In this document: piece by piece, positions 9,681-19,543 of the stretch
How the letters are laid out: every line of letters starts with the position of its first letter
Position numbering within the stretch: the first letter of the stretch is position 1
Assembly (NCBI GenBank): GCA_949358305.1
Contig: OX442314.1
Span: forward strand, 27,079,118-27,143,117
Reading direction: 5' to 3'
DNA length: 64,000 nt
From: Strigamia acuminata
Lineage: Eukaryota; Arthropoda; Chilopoda; Geophilomorpha; Linotaeniidae
The notes under the pieces: generated by a model
Database searches by the model: none
Told to the model about the DNA's origin: nothing
What the model saw: the letters and a program-made list of their open reading frames with translations, nothing else
Position numbers and translations under genes: made by a program

Positions 9681-11336
9681 ATGGCGACGCCAATGCAAAT
9701 TGTAAAACGACAGCGAGGTCGACCAAGCACTCAGAAACGAGCAGCGACGGTTTTGCCGGCTCTCGAGCCTGAAATGCTTGAGGAGAAAATTATTTCCGAG
9801 GAAATAACACCAGTTCCAGATCCGAAACAACTTAAGGATGCTGAAAATGAAGTTGCTAGAGCATTAAGCGCTTCAAGTGCGAGTTCTAACGACCAAGAAC
9901 TCCCGCCACTTCCACTGGAGGAAGTGGAAAATACGTTACGTGAAATGGAAAGTGAATCGTCTCACGAATCACCTCCTCGCATGACCATGTTGGATGCTTT
10001 GAGAAATCAAGCACGCCAGGATGGCGCCCAAATAACGGACGACATGACGGTGGAAGAGATTCATCGCGCCATGATACGACTTCACACTGATCGTGCCGTT
10101 TCAAATTTACAATTTGAAATGGAACGAAAAGAAGCTGAGCTTCAACAACAAAAAGCGGAGGTTGAGCTCCAACACATGGAACTCAATCGACAAAATGAGG
10201 AATTTCTAGCCCAAAAAGCTAGAGAATACAGATTAAAAGGTGAAGTGGAAGATCTTTCTAAAATGAATACTAGGAATGAACTTTCAATTCGCTCACACCA
10301 AGAGGCGCGAAGACAGCTCGAGCTTACCAAAAGTAAGCTGGAGCAGAAAAATAAAGAACTGATTGATTTGGCAGACCACTACCAACGCAATCATAATCAA
10401 CTAGTGAGATATGCTGCTGAATTAGACACACGTGCTAAAACAGAGCGTACTCGCGAAAGCAAAATAGCTAAGCGCGAAGATGAGATTTTCCACTCGCTGG
10501 ATCAACCCAGTACGAGCGGACAAGTCAAGTCTAGCGGCCCTGCTAAGCGATTACAACCAGAAGAATCGCAAAATCAAATAAATGAGAATGAAATTCTCCG
10601 AGCTGATTTGTTGCGCGCTCAAGAAGAGCTTGCAGAAATGAAAGATCGTTTGCAAGCAAGGAATTATACTGACCAATTGGTGCAACCAGAAATGGCTGCG
10701 CCAACTGTCCCTATTTTGACTCCCGAAACAATAACAATTTCCGTTGTTTCAGAGTTAAGTAGCCAATCTGGATTATCGAGTGATGACGACCAACGTTCGC
10801 GTCGCCGCCATCGCTCAAAAAGAAAACGTCCTTCAGATTCCGAGGAACGGAGAGCTGATCGCAATCCGCTCCCAGGTAATCGAAATCCTATTTTTCACAA
10901 CAGTGACCGACTGTTGGGAATGGTAGATGATCGAAATAGGCGGCATGAAACTGGTATTCATGTTACTCGAACGATACCACTGGCTCAACAGCAAGACTCG
11001 TCGAAAAGAAGTCGACGAGACACGAATCCAGCACGCGAACCACCCGACGGACATGAAAGCCCGCCAGGTGGGGGTCAGTATAGAAGAAATCCACCAGATG
11101 GAGGAAATTCAGATGGACATGGAGATGGACCACCTGGAGGTGGACGTCGACCGCCAGACGATGACGGCGACCCACCCGACCCACCTGAAACACCACATTT
11201 TAACACGCCTTCAAATTCACAATCTGATTCAAGGTCGGATTCTGATGTGAATGCGCAACAAGAACGCGATAATCGACATCGATCTCATCGACGTCGACAT
11301 CGAGGCCATTCTTCTCGGCGTAATACTCATTATTAG
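9681..11336 (+). CDS. gag: Gag, N-terminal part (551 aa), ending at an internal amber codon
   Basis: Starts at ATG 9681. Near the start is KRQRGRPST, an AT-hook-like core (RGRP) flanked by basic residues, unusual for a gag protein. Residues about 120-270 form a long predicted coiled coil rich in E, Q, K and R. The C-terminal part is disordered: SR-like (RRRHRSKRKRPSDSEE), then a Pro/Gly/Asp-rich stretch, then Arg/His-rich. The frame stops at TAG 11334-11336, but the same frame continues openly through the capsid and zinc knuckle to 12575. This is therefore either one gag with a nonsense change or a read-through stop. The N-terminal ORF would lack any capsid on its own. Confidence 0.75.
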   Translation: MATPMQIVKRQRGRPSTQKRAATVLPALEPEMLEEKIISEEITPVPDPKQLKDAENEVARALSASSASSNDQELPPLPLEEVENTLREMESESSHESPPRMTMLDALRNQARQDGAQITDDMTVEEIHRAMIRLHTDRAVSNLQFEMERKEAELQQQKAEVELQHMELNRQNEEFLAQKAREYRLKGEVEDLSKMNTRNELSIRSHQEARRQLELTKSKLEQKNKELIDLADHYQRNHNQLVRYAAELDTRAKTERTRESKIAKREDEIFHSLDQPSTSGQVKSSGPAKRLQPEESQNQINENEILRADLLRAQEELAEMKDRLQARNYTDQLVQPEMAAPTVPILTPETITISVVSELSSQSGLSSDDDQRSRRRHRSKRKRPSDSEERRADRNPLPGNRNPIFHNSDRLLGMVDDRNRRHETGIHVTRTIPLAQQQDSSKRSRRDTNPAREPPDGHESPPGGGQYRRNPPDGGNSDGHGDGPPGGGRRPPDDDGDPPDPPETPHFNTPSNSQSDSRSDSDVNAQQERDNRHRSHRRRHRGHSSRRNTHY

Positions 11337-12575
11337 ACTGCTGAAGAAATTGATCGATTATTAGCTGATCGTCGATCTTCCGATCGATCTGACGCTACTG
11401 CCGATAATGCTGACATCGCATTACGACAGAAAATTGCCCAATATACTGCAATCAACTGGACACACGATCTAGTTGACGAAAGAACTATTAGATGGGATCA
11501 CATCAAACCCGCTTTATTCGATGGGGAATGGGAAGCTGGATCCACTCTTTTAGATGAAGTTTTACGAATTTCAAGGTTGAATGGCATTGCATGTCACACT
11601 GCTTTGAAAAGAGTAGTACCAAAAGCTCTTATAGACCGAGCTGAGAAATGGTTTTATTCAAAACAATTTCAAAATTGGAATCACTTTGTAGAAGAATTCA
11701 TGACTGAGTATGGAGAGTCAAGTGAAGACTTATTACAAATGTGGGATAATCTTTCTCAAAATAAAGGCGAAAGTCTTCGCTCTTATTTAAGAAGGACTGA
11801 GGATTTATTGGTCACTCTCCCTTATACGACGGGAGATGCAGCCATTGATCGTCAATTCCGACGTGGATTGACAGATTATTCAAAAAATGTTCTACTTTCA
11901 GTACGAGCACCTTATCCGGGTGGTTTCGCTGAATTAGCCAAATTTATGCGAGCCAATCAAATAAGGATTGACGAAAATTATAAAGCTTATCTACCAGCTG
12001 ATGAAAAAGTTGCGTACGCTAAGCGACAGCAACGGAGAAAGGAATTAGCTAAAGATACACGTTTTGCTAATACCCCTCTTTTGCAACCCCCAAAACGAGG
12101 AGATTTTTTGGCAGAGACTGCTAAAGAATCAAAAAAGGGATCGGATGGAAAAAATCCTCATCCAACCCCTAAAGCTCACTTAGCCGAAGTGACAGAAATG
12201 GAAACTGCTTCTGAACCAGAGAAATCTGACTCGGAACCAGAAAGTGAAGCTGCAGCTGCTTTATTAGCCCGTAATAACGCAGTAGCTCGAAAATTTGGAC
12301 CAAAGATGGCACCTAAAAACGTTACTTTTGGTTCACCAAAGACAGACGCGCTCAGTAGATCGAAGTCGCCGACCCCTAAAAAGGACGAAGCCAAACGTTC
12401 AAGTTCGCCTTCGCCAAAAGTCGCAAAATCGCCTGCTACTGACCCGTGTAATATTTGTAAGAAATTGGGACATTGGGCTAAAGAATGTCCTGACAGAAAA
12501 TCGAGCAAAGACAAGATTATAGAAGAGTTCGAGAAATCGATGAAATCAATCGGCGAACTTCTAAAAAACTTGTAA
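11337..12575 (+). CDS. gag: Gag, C-terminal part: capsid and zinc knuckle, in frame after the amber codon
   Basis: Open in the same frame as the upstream part, from just after TAG 11336 to TAA 12573-12575 (412 codons). The capsid-like region includes IKPALFDGEWEAGS, AEKWFYSKQFQNWNHFVEEF and LRSYLRRTEDLL, the usual gypsy gag arrangement. A linker with SPTPKKDE/SPSPKVAKS repeats precedes one CCHC knuckle, CNICKKLGHWAKEC, about 40 residues from the end. The first ATG of this part is not at its start, so independent initiation would lose some capsid; read-through of the amber codon or an ancestral sense codon there is more likely. The final codons form a slippery site into pol. Confidence 0.8.
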   Translation, partial: TAEEIDRLLADRRSSDRSDATADNADIALRQKIAQYTAINWTHDLVDERTIRWDHIKPALFDGEWEAGSTLLDEVLRISRLNGIACHTALKRVVPKALIDRAEKWFYSKQFQNWNHFVEEFMTEYGESSEDLLQMWDNLSQNKGESLRSYLRRTEDLLVTLPYTTGDAAIDRQFRRGLTDYSKNVLLSVRAPYPGGFAELAKFMRANQIRIDENYKAYLPADEKVAYAKRQQRRKELAKDTRFANTPLLQPPKRGDFLAETAKESKKGSDGKNPHPTPKAHLAEVTEMETASEPEKSDSEPESEAAAALLARNNAVARKFGPKMAPKNVTFGSPKTDALSRSKSPTPKKDEAKRSSSPSPKVAKSPATDPCNICKKLGHWAKECPDRKSSKDKIIEEFEKSMKSIGELLKNL

Positions 12576-12614
12576 GCGCGCATCCAGACGGTCTAGTGGA
12601 TGCGACGCCTACCG
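12563..12614 (+). promoter_or_regulatory. -1 frameshift signal between gag and pol with possible pseudoknot
   Basis: The gag frame reads CTA AAA AAC TTG TAA, so the heptamer A AAA AAC (12563-12569) is in the slippery phase. After a 9-nt spacer comes a perfect 8-bp stem, CGCATCCA (12579-12586) with TGGATGCG (12597-12604), loop 10 nt. Loop bases CGGT (12589-12592) can pair with ACCG (12611-12614), which would make an H-type pseudoknot. Pol is open in the -1 frame from the heptamer onward. Confidence 0.9.
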
Positions 12615-15600
12615 CCTCGGAAAACGAACTAACACCATCTCAAATTTTAGATGAATTTTTAAATAAACAGATTAAATTAGAATTAGAAAATAATTTAATA
12701 TTTCCAAAAATTGATATTTCCAGTTTAAGGCTTGTGCTAAAAAATGAAAACATCACTGAGGAATTTTTTAAAGAAAAAGTTCAACAAATAAAAGTTGATT
12801 GGGAATCTAAAATAAAAGATGCTGTTACTTTACTAGATGGAAAAGCTAGGCCCACACCTGAAATCACTGAAGGATCAGATAAAATTGATTTACCTGGTCT
12901 TGATGAATGTATTGAAAAATTACTGGCTACAACATTAGTCACTAATGATTTATTGGACGAATTACCATTGGATCCGCCGATAGAAATTAAGCCACCGCGA
13001 CGTTTTAAATGCAAGTACGCGGACATACCAAACAGCAATGATTTGCCGACGATTCGATTGCAGACGGCAAACGGTATGATAACAGGGATGTTAGACTCTG
13101 GAGCTAATCGAAGCTTCATGGCCTACTCCGTAGTAATTTCACTGAAGATGGAAGACGAAATTCGACCAATTGGACCGGATGTGAGAGTTACGACTGCTTC
13201 AGAAGATGTAGTCCCTGAAGGAACTCTCCTACTTTCTTTTGCGTGGACTCACGGGATGTTAAGTCATCCATTCATAATTTTAAGAAATAAATATCCTATT
13301 GTTTTATTAGGATGTGATTTTATGAATCGACTCAACATACAACCAAATCCTAAGACAATGTCTTGGAATTTTGTCAAGTCTTTGAAAGAAGATTTACCTT
13401 TTGTTCCTCAAGCGATTCTTGATCGTTATCAAGAGTTTCTTGATCCACCCGAAGAAATCATGAAACGCGACTTTATTAAAGCAAATCACATGAAAGCTGG
13501 TTCCGCCACTGCATGTCAAGCTAAAGTTGCCGATGAAGAAAACATAGTACAAAGACTTGTTAGCGACGCTAATTTGTCAATGGAAAATAGTTTAATGCTT
13601 GAAAAAGTATTAAAGAAACATGAAAAGATTTTATCACGCCGACCAGGTAGAACACACCTCGTTAGGCATGAAATTAAACTGGACACTAAAGTTCCAATTA
13701 GAGTTCCGTTTAAAAGCGTAAATCCACAGAAACGTGAAATTATCCGTCAAATCTGTCAAGATATGTTGGATAATGGGTACGTCGAACAAGCCACTGGAGA
13801 CTATGGAATGCGAATAGTTCTAGTGATGCGTCCGGACTGTGATCCGAGACTATGCATTGATTTTAGACCACTCAATGCACATACATTATACGATCCTCCT
13901 CAAATGCCGAGCATTGAGGAAATCTTGCGAGAACTCGGAAGGTTTGAATGGGTCACAACAATAGATTTGTCAAAAGGCTATTGGCAAATAGAGGTTCATC
14001 CGAACGACCGTGCTAAAACTGCGTTTTGGAGCCCTTTGAGTCGACTACAATTTCGAGTCATGCCCTTTGGTCTCGTAAATGCGCCGTCAACTTTCCAAAA
14101 GTTGATAGAAAAGATTTTGGGGGACGCCTATCGAAAATTCGCATGGGCATATCTCGATGATATAATTATAATATCAAAAAATTTTGAAGAACACATGATG
14201 CATCTGGAAGAAATTCTGAGTAAACTTGAAAATGCAAATCTTCATGTTCATCCAGAAAAATCAAAATTTGGCAGAAAAGAATTAACTTTTCTTGGTTACA
14301 AGTTAAGTGTTCAAGGAGTTAGTGTCGACCCTAAAAAAGTCGCCGCCATTAAAGAAATGCCAGCTCCTTCAAATTTGAAAGAGTTGCAAAGATTTTTGGG
14401 AATGGTGAACTTTTTTCACAGATTACTCAAGAATCTAGCAGTCATGACAGAACCTCTACGTCCTTTACTCAAAAAGGATGTGGAATTTATTTGGTCAGAA
14501 ATTCATCAAGAAGCTTTTGATCAAATAAAAGATGCTTTGACGAATGCAGAAACAATGGCCATGCCTGATTTGACAGAACCATTTATTGTGCATACCGACG
14601 CCAGCAGAAAAGGACTTGGCGCCGCGCTTATGCAAATGAGGGAAATCGATGATCAAAATATAGAAGTGCCTTGTGTTTATGCCAGCAGAAGTTTGCAACC
14701 TGCTGAGATAAATTACAGCGCCACAGAATTGGAGTGCCTAGCGGTAATCTGGGCATTACGTAAATTTCGACATTACTTGGAATTTACAACATTCATAGTA
14801 AGGACTGACCATCAAGCACTAAAATGGTTGATGCAGTTAGACGAACCTGCCGGAAGGTTAGCGCGTTGGCAAATGGAGCTAATGCGCTACTCTTTCGAAA
14901 TACAATATATTAAAGGTCCACTAAATGTTTTAGCGGATGCTTTATCCAGATCACCGATTGATAAACCGGAAAATCCTGAAGATGATGGAGATAATGATGA
15001 ATTATTATCTTACTGTCCATCACCACAACGAAATTGGAAAATGGGAAAATTTCATGAGCTTCCTGTCTCCACGCTGGAGGAAAAGGAAGATCACGAATTC
15101 GTCAACTATTGGACTAAAATTTATGACCCCTCTGAGGAATCAGATGACGTCATAAGAGCGCAAATTTCAAGGAAATTCCAAGTTCCTTCGTCAAATGTTT
15201 TAATAAAAGCATTTGTCGCCAAAATTGTAGAGCGTCTTGATTGTGAACCCCCCACAAGGGAAGACATAATCAAGGCCCAAAAAGAAGATAAAGTTTGCCA
15301 ATTGATGCGTAATTTTTTAAATTGTAATCAATTTCCGCCTGACGTCACAACGCGACTCCAGAGGAAACAATATAGAAAACACGCAACCACCTTCTTAATT
15401 GAAGATGACTTATTAATGCAATTTCATCCCACAATGTCTGATGAATTGGGGGAGGATGGGAGAGCACTCAAAGTTTTTGTACCTCAGACATTGAAGTATA
15501 AAATTATTTGGCTAATGCATGGCCACCCACTTTCTGGCCACCCAGGAATTGCAAGGACTCTTTATCGAGCACGCCGAATTTATACCTGGAAAGGCATGAA

Positions 15601-17044
15601 ATCGGACATTACGAGATTCATTCGACATTGTGAGCGTTGCCAAGCTTGCAAACCTCGAACGAAAGGACAAATTGAAGCAGCGCAAATGGGTCCTTACAGC
15701 CCATTTGACTGCCTAAGTGTTGATTTGACCGGCCCGAAACCTCGGACGCGCAAAAACAACACACATATTTTAGTCATACTTGACGTGGCAACTCATTGGC
15801 CAGAATTATATCCAATGTGTAACCCCACTGCTGGAAAAGTAGCAAATTGCATTTATCACCTTTCCATGAGCATGGGATTCCCTCGTAAAATTATTTCTGA
15901 CAACGGCCCGCAATTTCGTGCCCAAGTCTTTAAAAAATTTTGTGAAAAGTTCAAGATGGTTCCAACACCAACTTCAACGTATCACCCACAAGCTAACCCG
16001 GTTGAAAGGGTTAACCGTGACATCAAATATTTGGTTGCAATTTATTCATCGGTTCATTCCAAATGGGACGAATATTTGCGTGAATTTGCATTTAGTTTGA
16101 GAACTACGGTGACGAGAGGAAGAGACTTCTCTCCCGCATTTCTTAACTTTTTTCGCGAACTCAGAGTACCTTGGGATCCAAGAATACCTGAAGGAATTTT
16201 GGTCGTAGATCCAAAAAACCCACATTTATACGTGCAAAAATTAGAAGCCGTTATCGCCGAAACATATCAGCACATGATGTCACACGTGTTAGATTTGCGT
16301 AGACGAGTTAATCTTAAAAAAGAAGGTGAGAAGTTCTCCAATTTTAAATTAAACGATTTAGTTTGGAGAGATTCTCATGTTTTGTCGAGCGCTGCCCGCG
16401 GCATTGCAGCTGGCATCGCTGATAAAAGAACAGGACCATATGTAATAACCAAAGTATTACAGGGAGGATCCGTAGAATTGAGAAAGCTAGAAAATAACGA
16501 AATATTTCCAGCTGTCCATTCGTCTGAATTAACTCCGTATTTCCCGAGTTTCGATCAGGAAGTATGGTTAGAAGGCGAAGAAGTCGGTCAAAAGACTGAA
16601 AATATAATTAATACGTTAGATGACGATGAATTAAAGAAAATACCTGTCGATAATTCATCCAAACCACAAATGGAGTCAGACCTCGTGAATAACGACGTTG
16701 AACTTCGTGACAATTTCAAAAAGCTTGAAATTGCTAAAAAATTAAATAAAAAGGTGTTTTTAGAAAAGAAACAAAAAACATCTGAAATAAAAGACTCATC
16801 TGACTCAGTCTCCGATGACAATGAAGACGGCGATTTAAATACAATAAATCCCTCGCCGACAAAGAGATATAATCTTCGGACTCGTAAACCGAGAGGAAAA
16901 AACAACATGTGTCTTCTCCCCTCGATAACCTCGAGATCCAGGGATCAGCCGTATGACGTAAGGAGCAATTCCTCAAGCCATACTCAAACCAATCAAACAG
17001 TAAGATTGGATGACGTCACTAACAGCGACGTTACCCAAACGTAA
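12569..17044 (+). CDS. pol: Pol polyprotein: protease, RT, RNase H, integrase
   Basis: One open frame of about 1490 codons entered by -1 frameshift; a GTG at 12596 is not needed as a start. In order: retropepsin with MLDSGANRSF (near 13087) and LLGCDFM; reverse transcriptase with FRPLNAHTLYD and the catalytic YLDD (near 14149); RNase H with HTDASRKG and RTDHQALKWL; integrase with an H-H-C-C zinc domain (HGHPLSGHPG to HCERCQACK, 15516-15655) and the D, D, E catalytic residues in LSVDLTG, SDNGPQF and NPVERVNR. A C-terminal tail follows (GPYVITKVLQGGSVELRKLE) and then an acidic, low-complexity region. All catalytic motifs are present and no stops were seen. Order RT-RNase H-integrase is diagnostic of Ty3/gypsy. 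Confidence 0.95.
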   Translation, partial: LVSAHPDGLVDATPTASENELTPSQILDEFLNKQIKLELENNLIFPKIDISSLRLVLKNENITEEFFKEKVQQIKVDWESKIKDAVTLLDGKARPTPEITEGSDKIDLPGLDECIEKLLATTLVTNDLLDELPLDPPIEIKPPRRFKCKYADIPNSNDLPTIRLQTANGMITGMLDSGANRSFMAYSVVISLKMEDEIRPIGPDVRVTTASEDVVPEGTLLLSFAWTHGMLSHPFIILRNKYPIVLLGCDFMNRLNIQPNPKTMSWNFVKSLKEDLPFVPQAILDRYQEFLDPPEEIMKRDFIKANHMKAGSATACQAKVADEENIVQRLVSDANLSMENSLMLEKVLKKHEKILSRRPGRTHLVRHEIKLDTKVPIRVPFKSVNPQKREIIRQICQDMLDNGYVEQATGDYGMRIVLVMRPDCDPRLCIDFRPLNAHTLYDPPQMPSIEEILRELGRFEWVTTIDLSKGYWQIEVHPNDRAKTAFWSPLSRLQFRVMPFGLVNAPSTFQKLIEKILGDAYRKFAWAYLDDIIIISKNFEEHMMHLEEILSKLENANLHVHPEKSKFGRKELTFLGYKLSVQGVSVDPKKVAAIKEMPAPSNLKELQRFLGMVNFFHRLLKNLAVMTEPLRPLLKKDVEFIWSEIHQEAFDQIKDALTNAETMAMPDLTEPFIVHTDASRKGLGAALMQMREIDDQNIEVPCVYASRSLQPAEINYSATELECLAVIWALRKFRHYLEFTTFIVRTDHQALKWLMQLDEPAGRLARWQMELMRYSFEIQYIKGPLNVLADALSRSPIDKPENPEDDGDNDELLSYCPSPQRNWKMGKFHELPVSTLEEKEDHEFVNYWTKIYDPSEESDDVIRAQISRKFQVPSSNVLIKAFVAKIVERLDCEPPTREDIIKAQKEDKVCQLMRNFLNCNQFPPDVTTRLQRKQYRKHATTFLIEDDLLMQFHPTMSDELGEDGRALKVFVPQTLKYKIIWLMHGHPLSGHPGIARTLYRARRIYTWKGMKSDITRFIRHCERCQACKPRTKGQIEAAQMGPYSPFDCLSVDLTGPKPRTRKNNTHILVILDVATHWPELYPMCNPTAGKVANCIYHLSMSMGFPRKIISDNGPQFRAQVFKKFCEKFKMVPTPTSTYHPQANPVERVNRDIKYLVAIYSSVHSKWDEYLREFAFSLRTTVTRGRDFSPAFLNFFRELRVPWDPRIPEGILVVDPKNPHLYVQKLEAVIAETYQHMMSHVLDLRRRVNLKKEGEKFSNFKLNDLVWRDSHVLSSAARGIAAGIADKRTGPYVITKVLQGGSVELRKLENNEIFPAVHSSELTPYFPSFDQEVWLEGEEVGQKTENIINTLDDDELKKIPVDNSSKPQMESDLVNNDVELRDNFKKLEIAKKLNKKVFLEKKQKTSEIKDSSDSVSDDNEDGDLNTINPSPTKRYNLRTRKPRGKNNMCLLPSITSRSRDQPYDVRSNSSSHTQTNQTVRLDDVTNSDVTQT

Positions 17045-17254
17045 CTTCCGGTATTTGAACTGATCACTTTGCGTCTGAGTTCACTTCGATCTCACACGTG
17101 TGCTAAGTGCTCATCCCCAAAAAACCAAAAGCGAAACAACTGGATTATTTCAACGGGATTCTTCAATTGTAAGTAGTTTTTTCTTTGGAATTTTCCAAGG
17201 AAAAACTAATAAATTAATTTTCGTTTTTCTTTTCCATTTGGATTAGTCGTTCAA
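17045..17254 (+). other. Region between pol and ORF3 with a short candidate intron
   Basis: A strong donor TT|GTAAGT at 17169 and an acceptor (pyrimidine-rich, then GGATTAG) at 17245-17246 would delimit a 78-nt intron. The acceptor lies 8 nt upstream of the ORF3 ATG. Alternatively the acceptor could receive a donor in the 5' leader to make a subgenomic ORF3 mRNA, as for env in errantiviruses. An internal promoter upstream is possible; I see no clear TATA box. Confidence 0.45.
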
Positions 17255-19068
17255 ATGGAAGGAGAGGAACCGAAAGAAGGAAGCGAAGCCGGCGCCAACA
17301 GCCTCGAATTAGAAACAAATTCGACGCTGCTTGGTTCCGCAAACACTTCGAATGCATCCGTGGATGTCACCGGAGAGTCCGCCGAAGCGTCCGCCGAAGC
17401 TCAAGCCGCTCTAGCCGACGCTGCTGCCCGTTTGCCAGTCGCGCCGCCCCGACCACAACTTCGAGGAGGCCTATTCGCCGATCCAAACGGCGAAACTCGT
17501 GCACAGAGGCACGACCGGGTAAATAAATTAAAATAAAATTACCTTTCAGTCATGAAAAGTAATTAAAAGTGCATTTTCACTCGGAAAAAGCGAAAAGTTC
17601 GTTGGTAACGCCTTCGCAAGAAGGCGCCGCCATTTTTATCATCAGATGGCGCTGTGTCTCATTTTTGAGGCGTTGCTATGGTAACGCTCCAAACACTGAA
17701 ACATAGCCGTCGGAAACAACGTTTTTCACGATTTTTCAAACATTTTGAAAAATTTAACGAATCTAAACTGTCGAATGAAATCTCACCCGTGATTTTATTC
17801 ACTGAAAATTCGGAAATAATTAATTTTAACGAAAAAATGGATTTTAATTATTTCTTCGAATATTTTACAGATCATCCAGCTTCGGGAGACGCATCTCGAA
17901 CTGCACCCCGATGTTCCAACAGCTCCTGGTGTCTGGCGACATGCATTGCCGCCAGAAATCATCAAGTCTAAAGGAAGACTGACGTTTTGGGCGGCCCGAC
18001 ACAAATTCTCCAAAGCCTTAAACAAGCGATGGGGAACGAAGTTTCGGATCGCCTATTTAATCGATGGATTCGGTCATCGCGACGCCCTCGAGTGGGCAAT
18101 GAAGCGCGACACCTTCGGACCACTGCGAAACGTGTTGCTCGACTTCGCCTTCACAGTGATCGCTCAAGAAACGCGAGACCATCGCCGTTACTTCAACGCT
18201 CCTGCGTGGGAGCGTCGACAGATTTTGGAGGACATCTTCCAACGTCTTGACCAAACCAAGGCCGAGGTTGTACGCCTCTACCACGAATCTTTCCGTGTAA
18301 CAACGGACGGAAAGAAACGTTGGGTGCCGACATGCCAGTCGGAAATGCATCAGCTAGCCATGGGCGGATGTTTCCATGCTGATTTCGTGCCAAACCCGTA
18401 TCCAGAGCCTGAGCCCCGGGTACAGGTCGCTTCCACCATCCATGTGGTGCCACCGCGCTCCACGTCGAGGTCACGATCATCGAGGTCGCCCTACAGTGGC
18501 CGTCGCTCCTCCCCAACACAGTCGTCGGGGGAAGGCGCCATTGGAGGGTTACCTCCACTCCAGAAGGCTCGTCATCGCTCACATCACCGACGCGAGTCGA
18601 CGCCGCCAAAAAGACATTCAAAGTCCGTTTCGAGACACTCGTCCCGAAGCCGACCTCGAGTGCAATCGCGCCAATCTTCCACGAGGAGTTCTCTCTCATC
18701 GCGTGAAGAAAGGTCCAACGCTTCACAGCCTAGCGCTTCCTCCTCCGGCCGAATTGACTGGTCGGACGAGATAGCGAAAGAAGATCGACGCATCGCCGCA
18801 TTGCAAGCCGGTCAAGGAGACGTCAACACCTCTTTGCCGTTCGCTTGCCGTCCAGTCACCAGCGACATGCGACCAGACCCATCGGTGCCCGTGCCACACG
18901 TGACATCGGTCATCCGTTTTGAGGGATACGTCTCTCAAGAACCATTTCCCGCACAGGAGTGCGCTGATCTCTGGAGGCGATTCTCATCGTTTCCCGAGAC
19001 AGCCCAAACGATGTACCTCGCGCATCTGGACGAATACCAACTCGCTCAGATCCGCGAAGGAGAGAAAG
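17255..19068 (+). CDS. ORF3 of the large gypsy element, 5' exons (unknown protein, split by copia)
   Basis: Unrecognised. Exon 1 (17255-17518, 88 codons, ATG start, acidic and Ala-rich) ends at CGG|GTAAAT. Exon 2 begins at 17871 after TTTTACAG and is open to 19068; the intron is 352 nt and phase 0. Exon 2 begins with a compact, Trp-rich, probably globular domain of about 170 residues (W-A-A-R-H-K-F, LIDGFGHRDALEWA, then LYHESFRV). An Arg/Ser-rich stretch of SR type (RSRSSRSPYSGRRSS) follows. No signal peptide or membrane segment is visible, so despite its env position it does not resemble an envelope protein. The frame is broken at 19068 only by the copia insertion and its target duplication. 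Confidence 0.6.
19064..19068 (+). other. Target-site duplication GAAAG, left of the copia element
   Basis: GAAAG before the left LTR is repeated at 25669-25673 after the right LTR. Five base pairs is the usual copia duplication. Confidence 0.93.
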
Positions 19069-19526
19069 TGATGAGGTAAAACGGTCCTGTGGCTCTCGGA
19101 AATCAGTGGAAACGCAATTACAAAGTGCGGTTAATTCGCAACACGCGACCGCCATCTTTATTCACCGTGAGAACATAAAACAGTGGTCTGGGTTGAGGCT
19201 ATATAATCTCAACCCCGATTTCAGATCAACAAGGAGAACAAATCTATTATCACACTTAAATAGATTTATTCTTTACAATAAAACATAGGCTAAAGTAATG
19301 GATAAACGATACCAAACATAACTAAAGTATCGTCGCTTAACAAGCAGACGACGGGAACGCACGTTATCAAGTCGACACAGCCAATTGCGGTACAAAACAA
19401 GCTTATAGATAAAAATCAAATCAATTGGCTGACCATTCGTAACAATACAAGACAACGCGCTTGTTGTGCTTATTCGGAAATACACAACTGATAAACTTAT
19501 CGCAAATCGTTCACCGTAAATCAACA
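19069..19526 (-). repeat. Copia 3' LTR (458 bp)
   Basis: On the plus strand it starts TGATGAGG and ends AAATCAACA. It appears identical to 25211-25668; flanking duplication GAAAG. Confidence 0.97.
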
Positions 19527-19539
19527 AATCCCCCTTCGA
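19527..19539 (-). other. Copia polypurine tract
   Basis: On the minus strand GAAGGGGGATT directly precedes the 3' LTR, the expected primer for plus-strand DNA synthesis. Confidence 0.8.
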
Positions 19540-19543
19540 TGAA

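Noticed and set aside
12596-12604. GTG start for pol of the large gypsy element
   Set aside because: GTG is not a normal eukaryotic start, and the frame is open upstream to the slippery heptamer, so frameshifting explains expression better.
17678-17971. 97-codon plus-strand frame between ORF3 exons
   Set aside because: It overlaps the intron and reads exon 2 in the wrong frame; the spliced frame is much longer and continues past the copia insertion.
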